From JACPHD01 sp964526325 (GTDB lineage Bacteria; Patescibacteriota; Patescibacteriia; Patescibacteriales; GWC2-42-12): a stretch of DNA of 52,286 nucleotides. Both the position numbers and the translations under genes were made by a program. The stretch is from positions 1-52,286 of the forward strand of contig CAZGKM010000008.1 of NCBI GenBank assembly GCA_964526325.1, in the 5' to 3' direction. Shown piece after piece: positions 1 through 6,987 of the stretch (position 1 is its first letter; the number at the start of each line of letters is the position of its first letter). A model generated the notes under the pieces. It did not search any database, had not been told where the DNA came from, and was given only the letters and a program-made list of their open reading frames with translations.

Positions 1-1190
1 CCGGTTAGGCCGGGCTTAACTAAAGTTCTTTGGCCGTAAAAAGGGATTTGCTTTTCCAGCTCAATAATTAATTCCGGGCGCTCCGGACGCGGGCCGACGA
101 AGCTCATTTCGCCTTTAAGTATATTAATGACTTGAGGCAGTTCATCAATCCTGGTTTTTCTTAAGATGCGCCCGAATTTTGTAATTCGCGGGTCATTGGC
201 CTGGGTAGGCGCGTGATTATTATTTTCTTCCTTCATGGTCCTGAATTTTATCAGTTTAAAAATCTTATTATTTCGGCCAGCGCGGTTCATAATAAAAAAT
301 ACCGGCCCGGAACTTTCAAGTTTTATAACCAACGCGATAATAATCCAGAAAGGCAGAGTTATGATAAAAATAATCAGCGCTAAAATAAAATCGTAAATAA
401 TTTTTACGCGGTCAAACCAGATTTTATTGTTTTCATTCAAATTTTCCAGAAACCACATCTGGTTTAAGCTGTCCAAAGGGACTTTGCCGGTAATCGCTTC
501 GTAAAAATTAGGCAGGCTGACATAATTTATCCGGCGATAAAGCGAGTTAAATAAAACCGCGCGTAAATTTTCCGACCGGTGCGGGTCATAAGATAAAATA
601 ACCGTATCCAATTTATTTTCGGCCAGCAGTATTTCAAGGTCGGCAATCGGCCTTATGCCGGCTGCCTGATTATCGCCGCTGTCGTCGGCGATAAAACTGA
701 GCGCGTACCCGAGATGCGGTTTTTGCTCAAACTCTTTAATAATTTCCGCCACTAAATTATTATAGCCGACTATGCCGATATTTCTTTTTGGCAAATATGA
801 TTTCAGCGAGTAATTATAAAATTGGCGCCAAAGATAAAAAATAACCGCGAAAACCAGGATGTATATGAATAGATTGGTTTTCGGCGCGATGCCGATTTGG
901 GGCATTAAATAGAAAAAGGCGAGCGATACCAGGCCGGCGATAGCTAGCGTGCGGCCGCTTGATTGATAAAATTTAAGATTATTTACGGCTAAATTCAGGT
1001 TGTAGAGGTTAGAAATATAAAAAATAATCAGCCATAAAATAAAAATCATGGTAAACGGCCAAAAATGCGCCGTCCAATTTCTCGCCAGATCATCGCCCAA
1101 GTATCTTATCAGTAAAGTTAAGTACAAGGAAAAATATAAGGCGAATACATCGCCGCTAATCAAAACAAGTTTTTTAAGTTTGTTGTTCAT
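1..1190 (-). CDS. Polyprenyl-phosphate sugar-1-phosphate transferase, 3' end cut by window
   Basis: Integral membrane enzyme that would start a surface glycan by moving a sugar-1-phosphate from an NDP-sugar to undecaprenyl phosphate. The ATG complements 1188-1190 and the protein begins M-N-N-K-L-K-K. Several hydrophobic segments fill the N-terminal half, then a nucleotide-binding-like region, another membrane segment, and the bacterial sugar transferase core with KFRTM, RKTRIDELPQ and the signature SFVGPRPERPE. About 396 codons are visible and the stop lies outside the window. This is the WbaP/PglC-like family; the long N-terminal membrane half fits the WbaP type. It runs away from holB and belongs with the glycan genes further along the window. 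The sugar used cannot be told. Confidence 0.9.
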   Translation of the reverse strand, partial: MNNKLKKLVLISGDVFALYFSLYLTLLIRYLGDDLARNWTAHFWPFTMIFILWLIIFYISNLYNLNLAVNNLKFYQSSGRTLAIAGLVSLAFFYLMPQIGIAPKTNLFIYILVFAVIFYLWRQFYNYSLKSYLPKRNIGIVGYNNLVAEIIKEFEQKPHLGYALSFIADDSGDNQAAGIRPIADLEILLAENKLDTVILSYDPHRSENLRAVLFNSLYRRINYVSLPNFYEAITGKVPLDSLNQMWFLENLNENNKIWFDRVKIIYDFILALIIFIITLPFWIIIALVIKLESSGPVFFIMNRAGRNNKIFKLIKFRTMKEENNNHAPTQANDPRITKFGRILRKTRIDELPQVINILKGEMSFVGPRPERPELIIELEKQIPFYGQRTLVKPGLT

Positions 1191-1234
1191 GGAAATATTA
1201 TACTAATATTCGGTTGTAAAAGTCAACCTGGATT

Positions 1235-1380
1235 AAATGACAAATTTCCAATGACAAATGTCAAACCAATGTCAAATGGCTAAATGACCAACCTGCCTGC
1301 CGGCAGACAGGTTAATTATTTTTTTGATATTTGAAATTTGAATTTGATTTGTCATTTGATATTAGTCATTAGTCATTTTA
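1235..1380. repeat. Dispersed palindromic repeat, AATGACAAATTTCC family
   Basis: The spacer begins with AATGACAAATTTCCAATGAC and ends with the inverted form (GTCATTTGATATTAGTCATT), so it can fold on itself. Its centre holds the 20-bp near-palindrome CCTGCCTGCCGGCAGACAGG (1292-1311). Relatives lie at 4668-4745 and 45703-45843, and a short piece is in frame inside secA at 7552-7580. Confidence 0.8.
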
Positions 1381-1393
1381 AAGCTTAATTACT

Positions 1394-1422
1394 TTGACTC
1401 GCCAGTTTGATTAGGTTATAAT
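1394..1422 (+). promoter_or_regulatory. Promoter of holB, probably giving a leaderless mRNA
   Basis: TTGACT (1394-1399), a 17-nt spacer and TATAAT (1417-1422) form a near-consensus sigma-70 promoter. The ATG follows only 6 nt after the -10 box, so the transcript should start at or next to the start codon. No Shine-Dalgarno sequence is present. Confidence 0.7.
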
Positions 1423-1428
1423 TAATAC

Positions 1429-2448
1429 ATGGAAAAAAGCAAAATCAAATCAAACTGGCCGATTGTCGGCAATGGCCATATTTTTGAATTTTTAACAAAA
1501 AGTTTGGCTAAAAAGAACGTTTCCGGAAGCTATATCTTTACCGGCCCGTCTAATTTAGGCAAAACTACGGCCGCAAATTTTTTTGCGCGCAGCCTTGTTT
1601 GCGAAGCTAAAGACAAATTAATCTTGCCTTGCGGTAAATGCTCCGCCTGTTTGGAAGCGGCTAAAAATATCCATAGCGATATTTATTTAATTAAAAGAGA
1701 GGAAGATAAAAAAAATATTTCCATTGAACAAATCAGGGATTTTATCAGAAATTTAAGCATGAGTTCGTTTTTAAATTCATATAAAGTCGGGATTATAAAA
1801 GGCGCGGAATATTTAAGCGAAAGCGCGGTTAACGCTTTATTAAAAACCTTGGAAGAGCCGAAGGTTAAAGTCGTAATAATTTTAACCGTAACCGATATTG
1901 AATCTTTGCCTAAAACGATAATTTCGCGCAGCCAAATCTTAAATTTTTTGCCGGTTAAAAGCGATGATATTTACGATGATCTGATTAATAACCATCAAGC
2001 TTCAAGAAGCCAAGCCAAGAATTTTTCCCGCCTCTCAGCCGGCCGGCCGGCGCTGGCTTTAAAGTTTATGGAGGACGAAGAATATTATGAAAGCTATAAA
2101 ATCCAGGTTAAGTCTTTCACCGGTCTTTTAAGCTCCGATATTAACGAGCGTTTTAACTCAATTGAAAATATTTTAGGTAAAGAAGCGCGGGGCCAGGAAG
2201 CGGTTAAATTAGCGGCCGGCGTTATTGATGTTTGGAAAAATTTAGCCAGAGATTTAATGCTGATAGAATTAAATTTAACCGATCTGATCCAGCATGAAGC
2301 TTTTATTAAGGAGCTAGAGGCGGTGAAAATTAAATTAAACATAAAAGCGCTTTTAAATTTAATGAATGTTTTAAAACAGAGCCGAGAATATCTAGAGGCT
2401 AACGTAAATCCTAAAATGGCGCTTGAAAACGTGGCGGTAAGCATCTAA
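1429..2448 (+). CDS. holB: DNA polymerase III clamp-loader subunit delta'
   Basis: Subunit of the clamp loader that opens the beta sliding clamp at primer ends. The N-terminal AAA+ domain shows a P-loop GPSNLGKT (residues 39-46) and a zinc site formed by C58 plus CGKCSAC (68-74). The stretch NALLKTLEEP is typical of clamp loaders. The sensor-1 SRC motif reads SRS here and Walker B is degenerate (KGAE), as expected for a delta' subunit rather than DnaX; there is also no long C-terminal tail. At 339 residues it has normal family length. The start is fixed by the promoter 6 nt upstream. A short DnaX-like protein is the main alternative. Confidence 0.85.
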   Translation: MEKSKIKSNWPIVGNGHIFEFLTKSLAKKNVSGSYIFTGPSNLGKTTAANFFARSLVCEAKDKLILPCGKCSACLEAAKNIHSDIYLIKREEDKKNISIEQIRDFIRNLSMSSFLNSYKVGIIKGAEYLSESAVNALLKTLEEPKVKVVIILTVTDIESLPKTIISRSQILNFLPVKSDDIYDDLINNHQASRSQAKNFSRLSAGRPALALKFMEDEEYYESYKIQVKSFTGLLSSDINERFNSIENILGKEARGQEAVKLAAGVIDVWKNLARDLMLIELNLTDLIQHEAFIKELEAVKIKLNIKALLNLMNVLKQSREYLEANVNPKMALENVAVSI

Positions 2449-2514
2449 ATAATTATCAATTATCAATGATCAATTTACAATCAATTAATTAAATTATCAA
2501 TTATCATTTTAAAT
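2449..2514. repeat. AT-rich palindromic spacer (ATTATCAATTATCA type)
   Basis: The spacer consists of iterated ATTATCAATTATCA and its complement. A related spacer follows the next gene (2878-2929), so the four-helix-bundle gene is framed by the same AT-rich repeat. Similar spacers occur at 14811-14928 and 49398-49530. Confidence 0.6.
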
Positions 2515-2877
2515 ATGCCTCAAGGATTTGACTTAGAAGAAAGAACCGCAGTATTTGCCGAGAATATAATTGATATGACGCGGTCTACGATAACAGATCC
2601 GGTTAATTCCAGAATAATTACTCAACTAGTCGGCTCAGGCGGATCAATCGGAGCCAATTATTGCGAGGCTACCGAAGCGGAAAGCAAAAAAGATTTTATT
2701 CATAAAATCGGTATCTGCAAAAAAGAAATTAAAGAAACCAGACATTGGCTTAGGCTATTAGCCAGAACAAATCCGGAAAAAACAGATAAATTAAGAATAT
2801 TATGGCAAGAAGCCCAAGAGCTGTTGCTGATATTTTCAAAAATTATAAGAAGCAGTAGAAATAAAATTGAAAATTAA
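2515..2877 (+). CDS. Four-helix-bundle protein (S23 / 23S rRNA intervening-sequence family)
   Basis: Small alpha-helical protein of the family first seen inside 23S rRNA intervening sequences and now known as stand-alone genes in many CPR bacteria; members form pentameric barrels and their role is unclear. Family hallmarks are the opening F-D-L-E-E-R, then QLVGSGGSIGANYCEA (about residues 41-56), KKDFIHKIGICKKEIKET (62-79) and a C-terminal helix. The 120-residue length is usual. The related Avd protein of diversity-generating retroelements has the same fold, but no reverse transcriptase or variable repeat is nearby. AT-rich palindromes flank the gene on both sides, which suggests insertion as a unit. 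No SD is visible. Confidence 0.8.
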   Translation: MPQGFDLEERTAVFAENIIDMTRSTITDPVNSRIITQLVGSGGSIGANYCEATEAESKKDFIHKIGICKKEIKETRHWLRLLARTNPEKTDKLRILWQEAQELLLIFSKIIRSSRNKIEN

Positions 2878-2929
2878 TTGATAATTTATTGATAATTGGG
2901 AATTGAAAATTGATAATTAAATAACATAT

Positions 2930-4009
2930 ATGACAAAAAATAAATTTTTTAAAGTTGGGTTAGCGTTGCCGCTAACGGCGCTTATGCTATCGGGCTGTAC
3001 GCTTAGCTTTAATACCGGCGCGAACAGCGGTTCAAGCGGCGTTAACGACGGCGGAGTTTTTAAATCTTTAAATAAGGGAGCGACTTGGCAGCAGATGGCT
3101 TCAATCCAAGGCGTTAATACCAAAAGAAGTTTTATCAGCGTCGACATTATATCCTTAGGGCTTGATCCGGGCGACAATAAAGCTATTTATGCCGGCAGTA
3201 TAGAAAGCGGTTTGTTTTATAGCTATGACGGCGCCGAGGGCTGGCAGATTGCTACGGGCTTAGGCAAGGTAAGCGTAACCGGCGTAGCGGTTGACCCGGC
3301 GGATAAGTGCGTAATTTACGCGACCGCGTCCAATAAAGTTTTTAAATCCGAGGATTGCAACCGGACATGGACGCAAGTTTATTTTGACAATGATTTAAAA
3401 GCAATTGTAAGTTCTCTGGTCATTGATCACGCGAACAGCAGCAATATTTTTATCGGCACTTCAAACGGCGATATAATTAAAAGTTCGGATTTCGGAGTTA
3501 GCTGGCGCGCTTTAAATAGGGTTGATAGCCGGGTGGAAAAAATCGTTATCAGTCCGGTTAGCTCGAAAATCATGTTCGCCGGCACCGCGGCCAGAGGTAT
3601 TTTCCGCTCCTTAAACGGCGGTGACGCTTGGGAAAAGCTGGCCGATAAGTTAAAGGATTTTGACGGCAGTAATCGTTTCCGCGATTTAGTAATAGTAAAA
3701 TCAGAAAAAGCAACCGTATTTTTTGCCAGCGATTACGGCTTATTAAAATCAACCGATGACGGCGATACTTGGTCAAAAATTGAGCTTTTAACCGCCGAAG
3801 AAGAAGCCAGAATATATTCTATCGCGGTAGACCCTACCAACGTCGACCAAATATATTATGCGACCGCCACGACTTTTTATCGATCGTCCGACGGAGGTAA
3901 AAATTGGATTTCAAAAAAATTGCCGACCAGCCGCGCCGGCGTTGAATTGTTGCTTGACTCGAAGAATCCTGCTACTCTATATTTGGCGGCAAGGAAGATA
4001 ACTAAATAG
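2930..4009 (+). CDS. Secreted lipoprotein with BNR/Asp-box beta-propeller repeats
   Basis: An N-terminal signal peptide ends in the lipobox LSGC, so C23 should be lipidated and the protein anchored outside the membrane. The mature part contains about seven repeats of the Asp-box type (S-x-D-x-G-x-x-W), among them SYDGAEGW, SSDFGVSW, SLNGGDAW, STDDGDTW and SSDGGKNW. These recur every 40-50 residues, as in sialidase-like and Ycf48-like propellers. Glycosidase activity cannot be claimed: the repeats give the fold only. It lies alone between the four-helix gene and frr. A binding or assembly role on the cell surface is an inference. Confidence 0.75.
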   Translation: MTKNKFFKVGLALPLTALMLSGCTLSFNTGANSGSSGVNDGGVFKSLNKGATWQQMASIQGVNTKRSFISVDIISLGLDPGDNKAIYAGSIESGLFYSYDGAEGWQIATGLGKVSVTGVAVDPADKCVIYATASNKVFKSEDCNRTWTQVYFDNDLKAIVSSLVIDHANSSNIFIGTSNGDIIKSSDFGVSWRALNRVDSRVEKIVISPVSSKIMFAGTAARGIFRSLNGGDAWEKLADKLKDFDGSNRFRDLVIVKSEKATVFFASDYGLLKSTDDGDTWSKIELLTAEEEARIYSIAVDPTNVDQIYYATATTFYRSSDGGKNWISKKLPTSRAGVELLLDSKNPATLYLAARKITK

Positions 4010-4029
4010 AAATAATTTAAATTTTATTT

Positions 4030-4110
4030 ACCCCGTTAGAAATCTCAACTTTCGAGATGTTTAATGGGATAAATCATAACTACAATTACTATGAAAATTT
4101 CTAACGGGGT
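4030..4110 (+). repeat. Start-codon palindromic element, copy 1 (frr)
   Basis: The left arm ACCCCGTTAGAAAT (4030-4043) and the right arm ATTTCTAACGGGGT (4097-4110) pair perfectly over 14 bp. The frr ATG (4091) lies in the loop, 6 nt before the right arm, and the right arm is read as I-S-N-G-V. A smaller hairpin ATCTC/GAGAT (4042-4058) sits inside. Compared with the other copies, five codons after the ATG are missing. Confidence 0.85.
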
Positions 4111-4663
4111 GAATCAATACATTCAAACCAAACAGACGGATTTTATTAAAACCATTGATTTTTTCAAAAAAGACATTTCAAGCTTAAGAACGGGACGGGC
4201 CAATCCGGCCATGCTCGACGGCGTTTTCGTCGATGCTTACGGCACGAAAACCGCCTTAGTCGGCTTGGCTTCAATTAGCGTGCCCGAAGCGCGCAGTATC
4301 GTTATTACGCCCTGGGATAAAACCATAACCAAAGATATAGAAAAAGCCGTGACGTCCGCTAATTTAGGCATTAACCCGGTTAATGAAGGCGATAAGATCA
4401 GGCTGGTTGTGCCGCAGCTTACCGAAGAGAACAGAAAAGAATTAGTTAAAAAATTGAGTGAAAAAATGGAAACCGCGAGAATCGCGCTTAGGCAAATAAG
4501 AGACCAGATAAAAGAATCAATTGAAGAGGCGTATAAAGATAAAACCGTAAGCGAAGACGATAAATTCAGGTTTATTAAAGAATTGGACGAAGAGATCGCC
4601 AAGCAAAACGATGCTTTAAAAAGCATTAAAGACAAGAAAGAAGAAGAGATTATGACGATATAA
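4091..4663 (+). CDS. frr: Ribosome recycling factor
   Basis: Splits post-termination ribosomes together with EF-G. The protein has the family's full length (190 residues) and its main signatures: SSLRTGRANPAMLDG (about residues 30-44), VFVDAYGT, the S-V-P-E-A-R-S-I-V-I-T-P-W-D segment, GDKIRLVVPQLTEENRKELVK and the C-terminal long helix with DELDEEIAKQND-like spacing. The first ten codons (MKISNGVNQY) partly come from the palindromic element, giving an N-terminus unlike ordinary RRF. No SD is present; the ATG sits in the loop of the predicted hairpin, so its accessibility may control translation. Confidence 0.95.
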   Translation: MKISNGVNQYIQTKQTDFIKTIDFFKKDISSLRTGRANPAMLDGVFVDAYGTKTALVGLASISVPEARSIVITPWDKTITKDIEKAVTSANLGINPVNEGDKIRLVVPQLTEENRKELVKKLSEKMETARIALRQIRDQIKESIEEAYKDKTVSEDDKFRFIKELDEEIAKQNDALKSIKDKKEEEIMTI

Positions 4664-4667
4664 TTTT

Positions 4668-4745
4668 AATGACAAATTTCCAATGACAAATGACTAATTA
4701 ATTAATTTTTTGACATTTGGATTTGGTTTGTCATTAGTCATTTAA
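4668..4745. repeat. Dispersed palindromic repeat, AATGACAAATTTCC family
   Basis: This shorter relative of the 1235-1380 repeat begins AATGACAAATTTCCAATGAC and ends with the inverted GTCATTAGTCATT. It fills the spacer between frr and rseP. A TATAAT at 4750-4755, just past the repeat, ends 4 nt before the rseP ATG. Confidence 0.7.
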
Positions 4746-4759
4746 TTTTTATAATATTT

Positions 4760-5923
4760 ATGTTTATAACCATTATCACATTTATATTGGTTTTATCGGT
4801 CCTGGTGTTCGCGCATGAACTCGGGCATTTTATGATGGCGCGAAAATTCGGCGTTAAGGCCGAGGAATTCGGTTTTGGCTTTCCGCCGCGAGCAGGCGGG
4901 ATTTATAAAAATAGTCAGGGTCAATGGAAATTTATTTGGGGCGCGAAAGAAGTTTCGGATTCGCCGGGCACGATTTATTCCATTAATTGGCTGCCTTTAG
5001 GCGGCTTCGTAAAAATTAAGGGCGAAAACGGCGAAGGTCAGACCGATCGTGACAGTTTCGCCGGCCGGCCGATTTGGCAAAGGGCTTTTATGCTTTCGGC
5101 CGGTGTGGCTATGAATATTGTTTTGGCCGCGGTTTTAATATCTTTCGGCTTTATGGTCGGATTGCCCCAGGCCTTAGACGGCCAGTTGGACGCGCGCGCC
5201 CATGTCAGCGATAAAAAAATTCAAATTGTGCAAGTTATAGAAGATACTCCGGCCGAATCAGCCGGGCTGCAAATCGGCGATACTATAGACAGTATAGATA
5301 GCCATAGTTTTTCAAATTATGAAGAGCTGCAAAATTACGTAGATTCTAATATCGGCAAGACTTTATCTTACAAAATAAAACGCAATCAAGATTTAGCCGA
5401 AGCGGAAATTGTTCCCGAACTTATGCCGGAAACGAATAGGGGAGGAATAGGCATAGCGATTACCGAAACCGGTCTGGTCAGTTATCCTTGGTATTTGGCT
5501 TTTTGGCAAGGCGTAAAAATGACCGTAATTTTAACTTGGGCGATAATCGTGGCCTTTTATGAATTAATAAAAAATTTGATTATAGGCCAAGGCGTAAGCG
5601 CCGATTTATCCGGCCCGATAGGCATCGCGACTTTAACGGGCCAGGTGGCGCGCTTGGGCTTCGTTTACCTTTTGCAATTTACGGCATTACTTTCTATCAA
5701 TTTAGCGGTGATAAACTTTTTTCCTTTTCCGGCGCTGGACGGCGGGCGGGTATTGTTTTTAATTATTGAAAAGATAAAGCGTTCTCCGGTTAAAAGCGAG
5801 GTTGAAGGCGCGATTCATAATATCGGCTTTATTCTGCTTATGGCTTTAGTGCTGCTTGTAACGCTTAGAGATGTTTCCAGGTTTGGTGGATTTTTTAAGA
5901 ATATTTTAGAGAAGATATTTTAA
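4760..5923 (+). CDS. rseP: Site-2-type zinc metalloprotease RseP (family M50)
   Basis: Membrane-embedded protease that cleaves substrates within the membrane, such as anti-sigma factors and leftover signal peptides. The first transmembrane helix carries the zinc motif HELGH (residues 19-23). A PDZ domain spans about 155-240 (GLQIGDTIDSID). The second zinc ligand region is N-F-F-P-F-P-A-L-D-G-G-R near residue 320, followed by the last membrane helices. The 387-residue length is normal for a one-PDZ form. It follows frr in the same direction, a common arrangement in bacteria. The start is the ATG 4 nt after a TATAAT, and no SD is seen. Confidence 0.93.
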   Translation: MFITIITFILVLSVLVFAHELGHFMMARKFGVKAEEFGFGFPPRAGGIYKNSQGQWKFIWGAKEVSDSPGTIYSINWLPLGGFVKIKGENGEGQTDRDSFAGRPIWQRAFMLSAGVAMNIVLAAVLISFGFMVGLPQALDGQLDARAHVSDKKIQIVQVIEDTPAESAGLQIGDTIDSIDSHSFSNYEELQNYVDSNIGKTLSYKIKRNQDLAEAEIVPELMPETNRGGIGIAITETGLVSYPWYLAFWQGVKMTVILTWAIIVAFYELIKNLIIGQGVSADLSGPIGIATLTGQVARLGFVYLLQFTALLSINLAVINFFPFPALDGGRVLFLIIEKIKRSPVKSEVEGAIHNIGFILLMALVLLVTLRDVSRFGGFFKNILEKIF

Positions 5924-5925
5924 AC

Positions 5926-6058
5926 ACCTTTAAAAACTTTTTTAAAAAAGTTTTTTCCCGCAAGGGGATGATAAATATTTTCAAAAATATAATGTATCAA
6001 ATAAAAATTTTATAGCGGGCAAAGCCCTACGGCCATAAAATTTTTATTTGATTATAAT
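5926..6058 (+). promoter_or_regulatory. Hairpin leader element, copy 1 (upstream of hpf)
   Basis: An A/T hairpin (AAAACTTTTTT/AAAAAAGTTTT, about 5934-5955) is followed by a TATAATG (5988-5994). Then come perfect 18-bp arms at 5996-6013 and 6035-6052. The loop carries a second stem GGGC-AAA-GCCC (6017-6027) and the bases TACGGCC. The main hairpin ends 8 nt before the hpf ATG. The same layout recurs before secD (10433-10543) with compensatory changes in three stem pairs. The -10-like box before the arms suggests the hairpin is a transcribed leader. Confidence 0.75.
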
Positions 6059-6060
6059 TT

Positions 6061-6405
6061 ATGCAATTAAACATCAAAGCGACTAATTTAGAATTAACGC
6101 CTGAATTAAAGGATTACGTGCAGGAAAAAATGGATATGCTGGATAAATATCTGGGCAAGCTTAAGGTTATCAACGCCCGCATAGAAGTCAGTAAAACCTC
6201 AAACCATCATTTAAAAGGCGAAATTTATTCGGCGGAAGTTAATATTTCCTTAGGCAGTGATTTATTACGGGTGGAAAAAACCGAAAAAGATTTATTTAAA
6301 GCCATTGATAAAGTAAAAGACCATCTGGAGTTGGTGATTAAAAAATATAAGGACAAAAAGATAGGCAGGAAGAAAAAGAAGCAGAAATTAAGTAAAATAG
6401 GATAG
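6061..6405 (+). CDS. hpf: Ribosome hibernation-promoting factor, short form
   Basis: Binds the small ribosomal subunit in starvation and helps store inactive ribosomes. The 114 residues match the short HPF/YfiA domain: opening Q-L-N-I-K-A-T-N-L-E-L-T-P-E-L, then Y-V-Q-E-K-M and KYLGKLKVINARIEVSKTS, and a basic C-terminus (KKYKDKKIGRKKKKQK) that would contact rRNA. The long-form dimerisation domain is missing. The start codon sits right behind the hairpin element, without an SD, so a structured leader may control it. A terminator follows at 6424. Confidence 0.9.
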   Translation: MQLNIKATNLELTPELKDYVQEKMDMLDKYLGKLKVINARIEVSKTSNHHLKGEIYSAEVNISLGSDLLRVEKTEKDLFKAIDKVKDHLELVIKKYKDKKIGRKKKKQKLSKIG

Positions 6406-6423
6406 ATTTATTATCAGACGCCC

Positions 6424-6452
6424 GACGTCCTGCAAGACGCCGGACGTTTTTT
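6424..6452 (+). terminator. Rho-independent terminator of hpf
   Basis: ACGTCC (6425-6430) pairs with GGACGT (6442-6447) and leads straight into a T run. The stem carries extra G/C pairs around it. Confidence 0.75.
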
Positions 6453-6537
6453 ATTTATGATTTTGTTCAATTTGGAGTAGTTTTTATATTATCATTTAGA
6501 GAAAAATTGTATATTTTAATCTAAACTTTTTATTCGT

Positions 6538-6847
6538 GACGCTCCGCTAGGGGTTACTTTCTTGTAATCAAGAAAGTAACCAAAGAACTTTTGGGGTGCC
6601 TCAATGCGCTATCTTGTTGATAAAATTTAGATGTTAGCGCCTTGGCGCTTATTCGTCACCCCAAGCCCCGGGTGATTTTTAATTATTAAAATTATTAAGA
6701 CAATTCAAAATCACTATGGGGGTTCGGGGGTTGGAGTTGGCGCCGAGGCTTACAGAGATTAGATTAATTAACGAGATAGCCAATCGGAAACCCCCGAGAC
6801 TTTTTGCTTACTTTTTAGTCATAAAAAGTAAGTCTTAGCGAAGCGTC
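6538..6847. repeat. MITE-like element with about 55-bp imperfect terminal inverted repeats
   Basis: The left end reads GACGCTCCGCTAGGGGTTAC and the inverted right end GACGCTTCGCTAAGACTTAC; similarity continues about 55 bp inward. Each end contains its own small hairpin (GTTACTTTCTTG/AAGAAAGTAAC on the left, TTACTTTTTA/TAAAAAGTAA on the right). The 310-bp interior is GC-richer than its surroundings and has no open frame worth calling. It accounts for most of the 580-bp gap between hpf and secA. Confidence 0.6.
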
Positions 6848-6910
6848 TCTAATGTAAAATTGATAAAAAGTTAGCTATAAAATTTAAAATATATTATCAT
6901 AGACAAACGG

Positions 6911-6939
6911 TTGATTTTTTGTATATTAAGTTATATAAT
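6911..6939 (+). promoter_or_regulatory. Promoter of secA
   Basis: TTGATT (6911-6916), a 17-nt spacer and TATAAT (6934-6939). Transcription should start near 6946, leaving a leader of about 42 nt. The leader contains the perfect palindrome CCACGCTTAAGCGTGG (6959-6974), followed by a short T run, 13 nt before the ATG. Confidence 0.6.
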
Positions 6940-6987
6940 GAATTTATTAAATTTAAGACCACGCTTAAGCGTGGATTTTTATAATAT

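Noticed and set aside
2515..2877. Part of a diversity-generating retroelement (Avd-like protein)
   Set aside because: No reverse transcriptase, template repeat or variable repeat was found within the neighbouring 10 kb; the S23-type stand-alone protein is the simpler reading.
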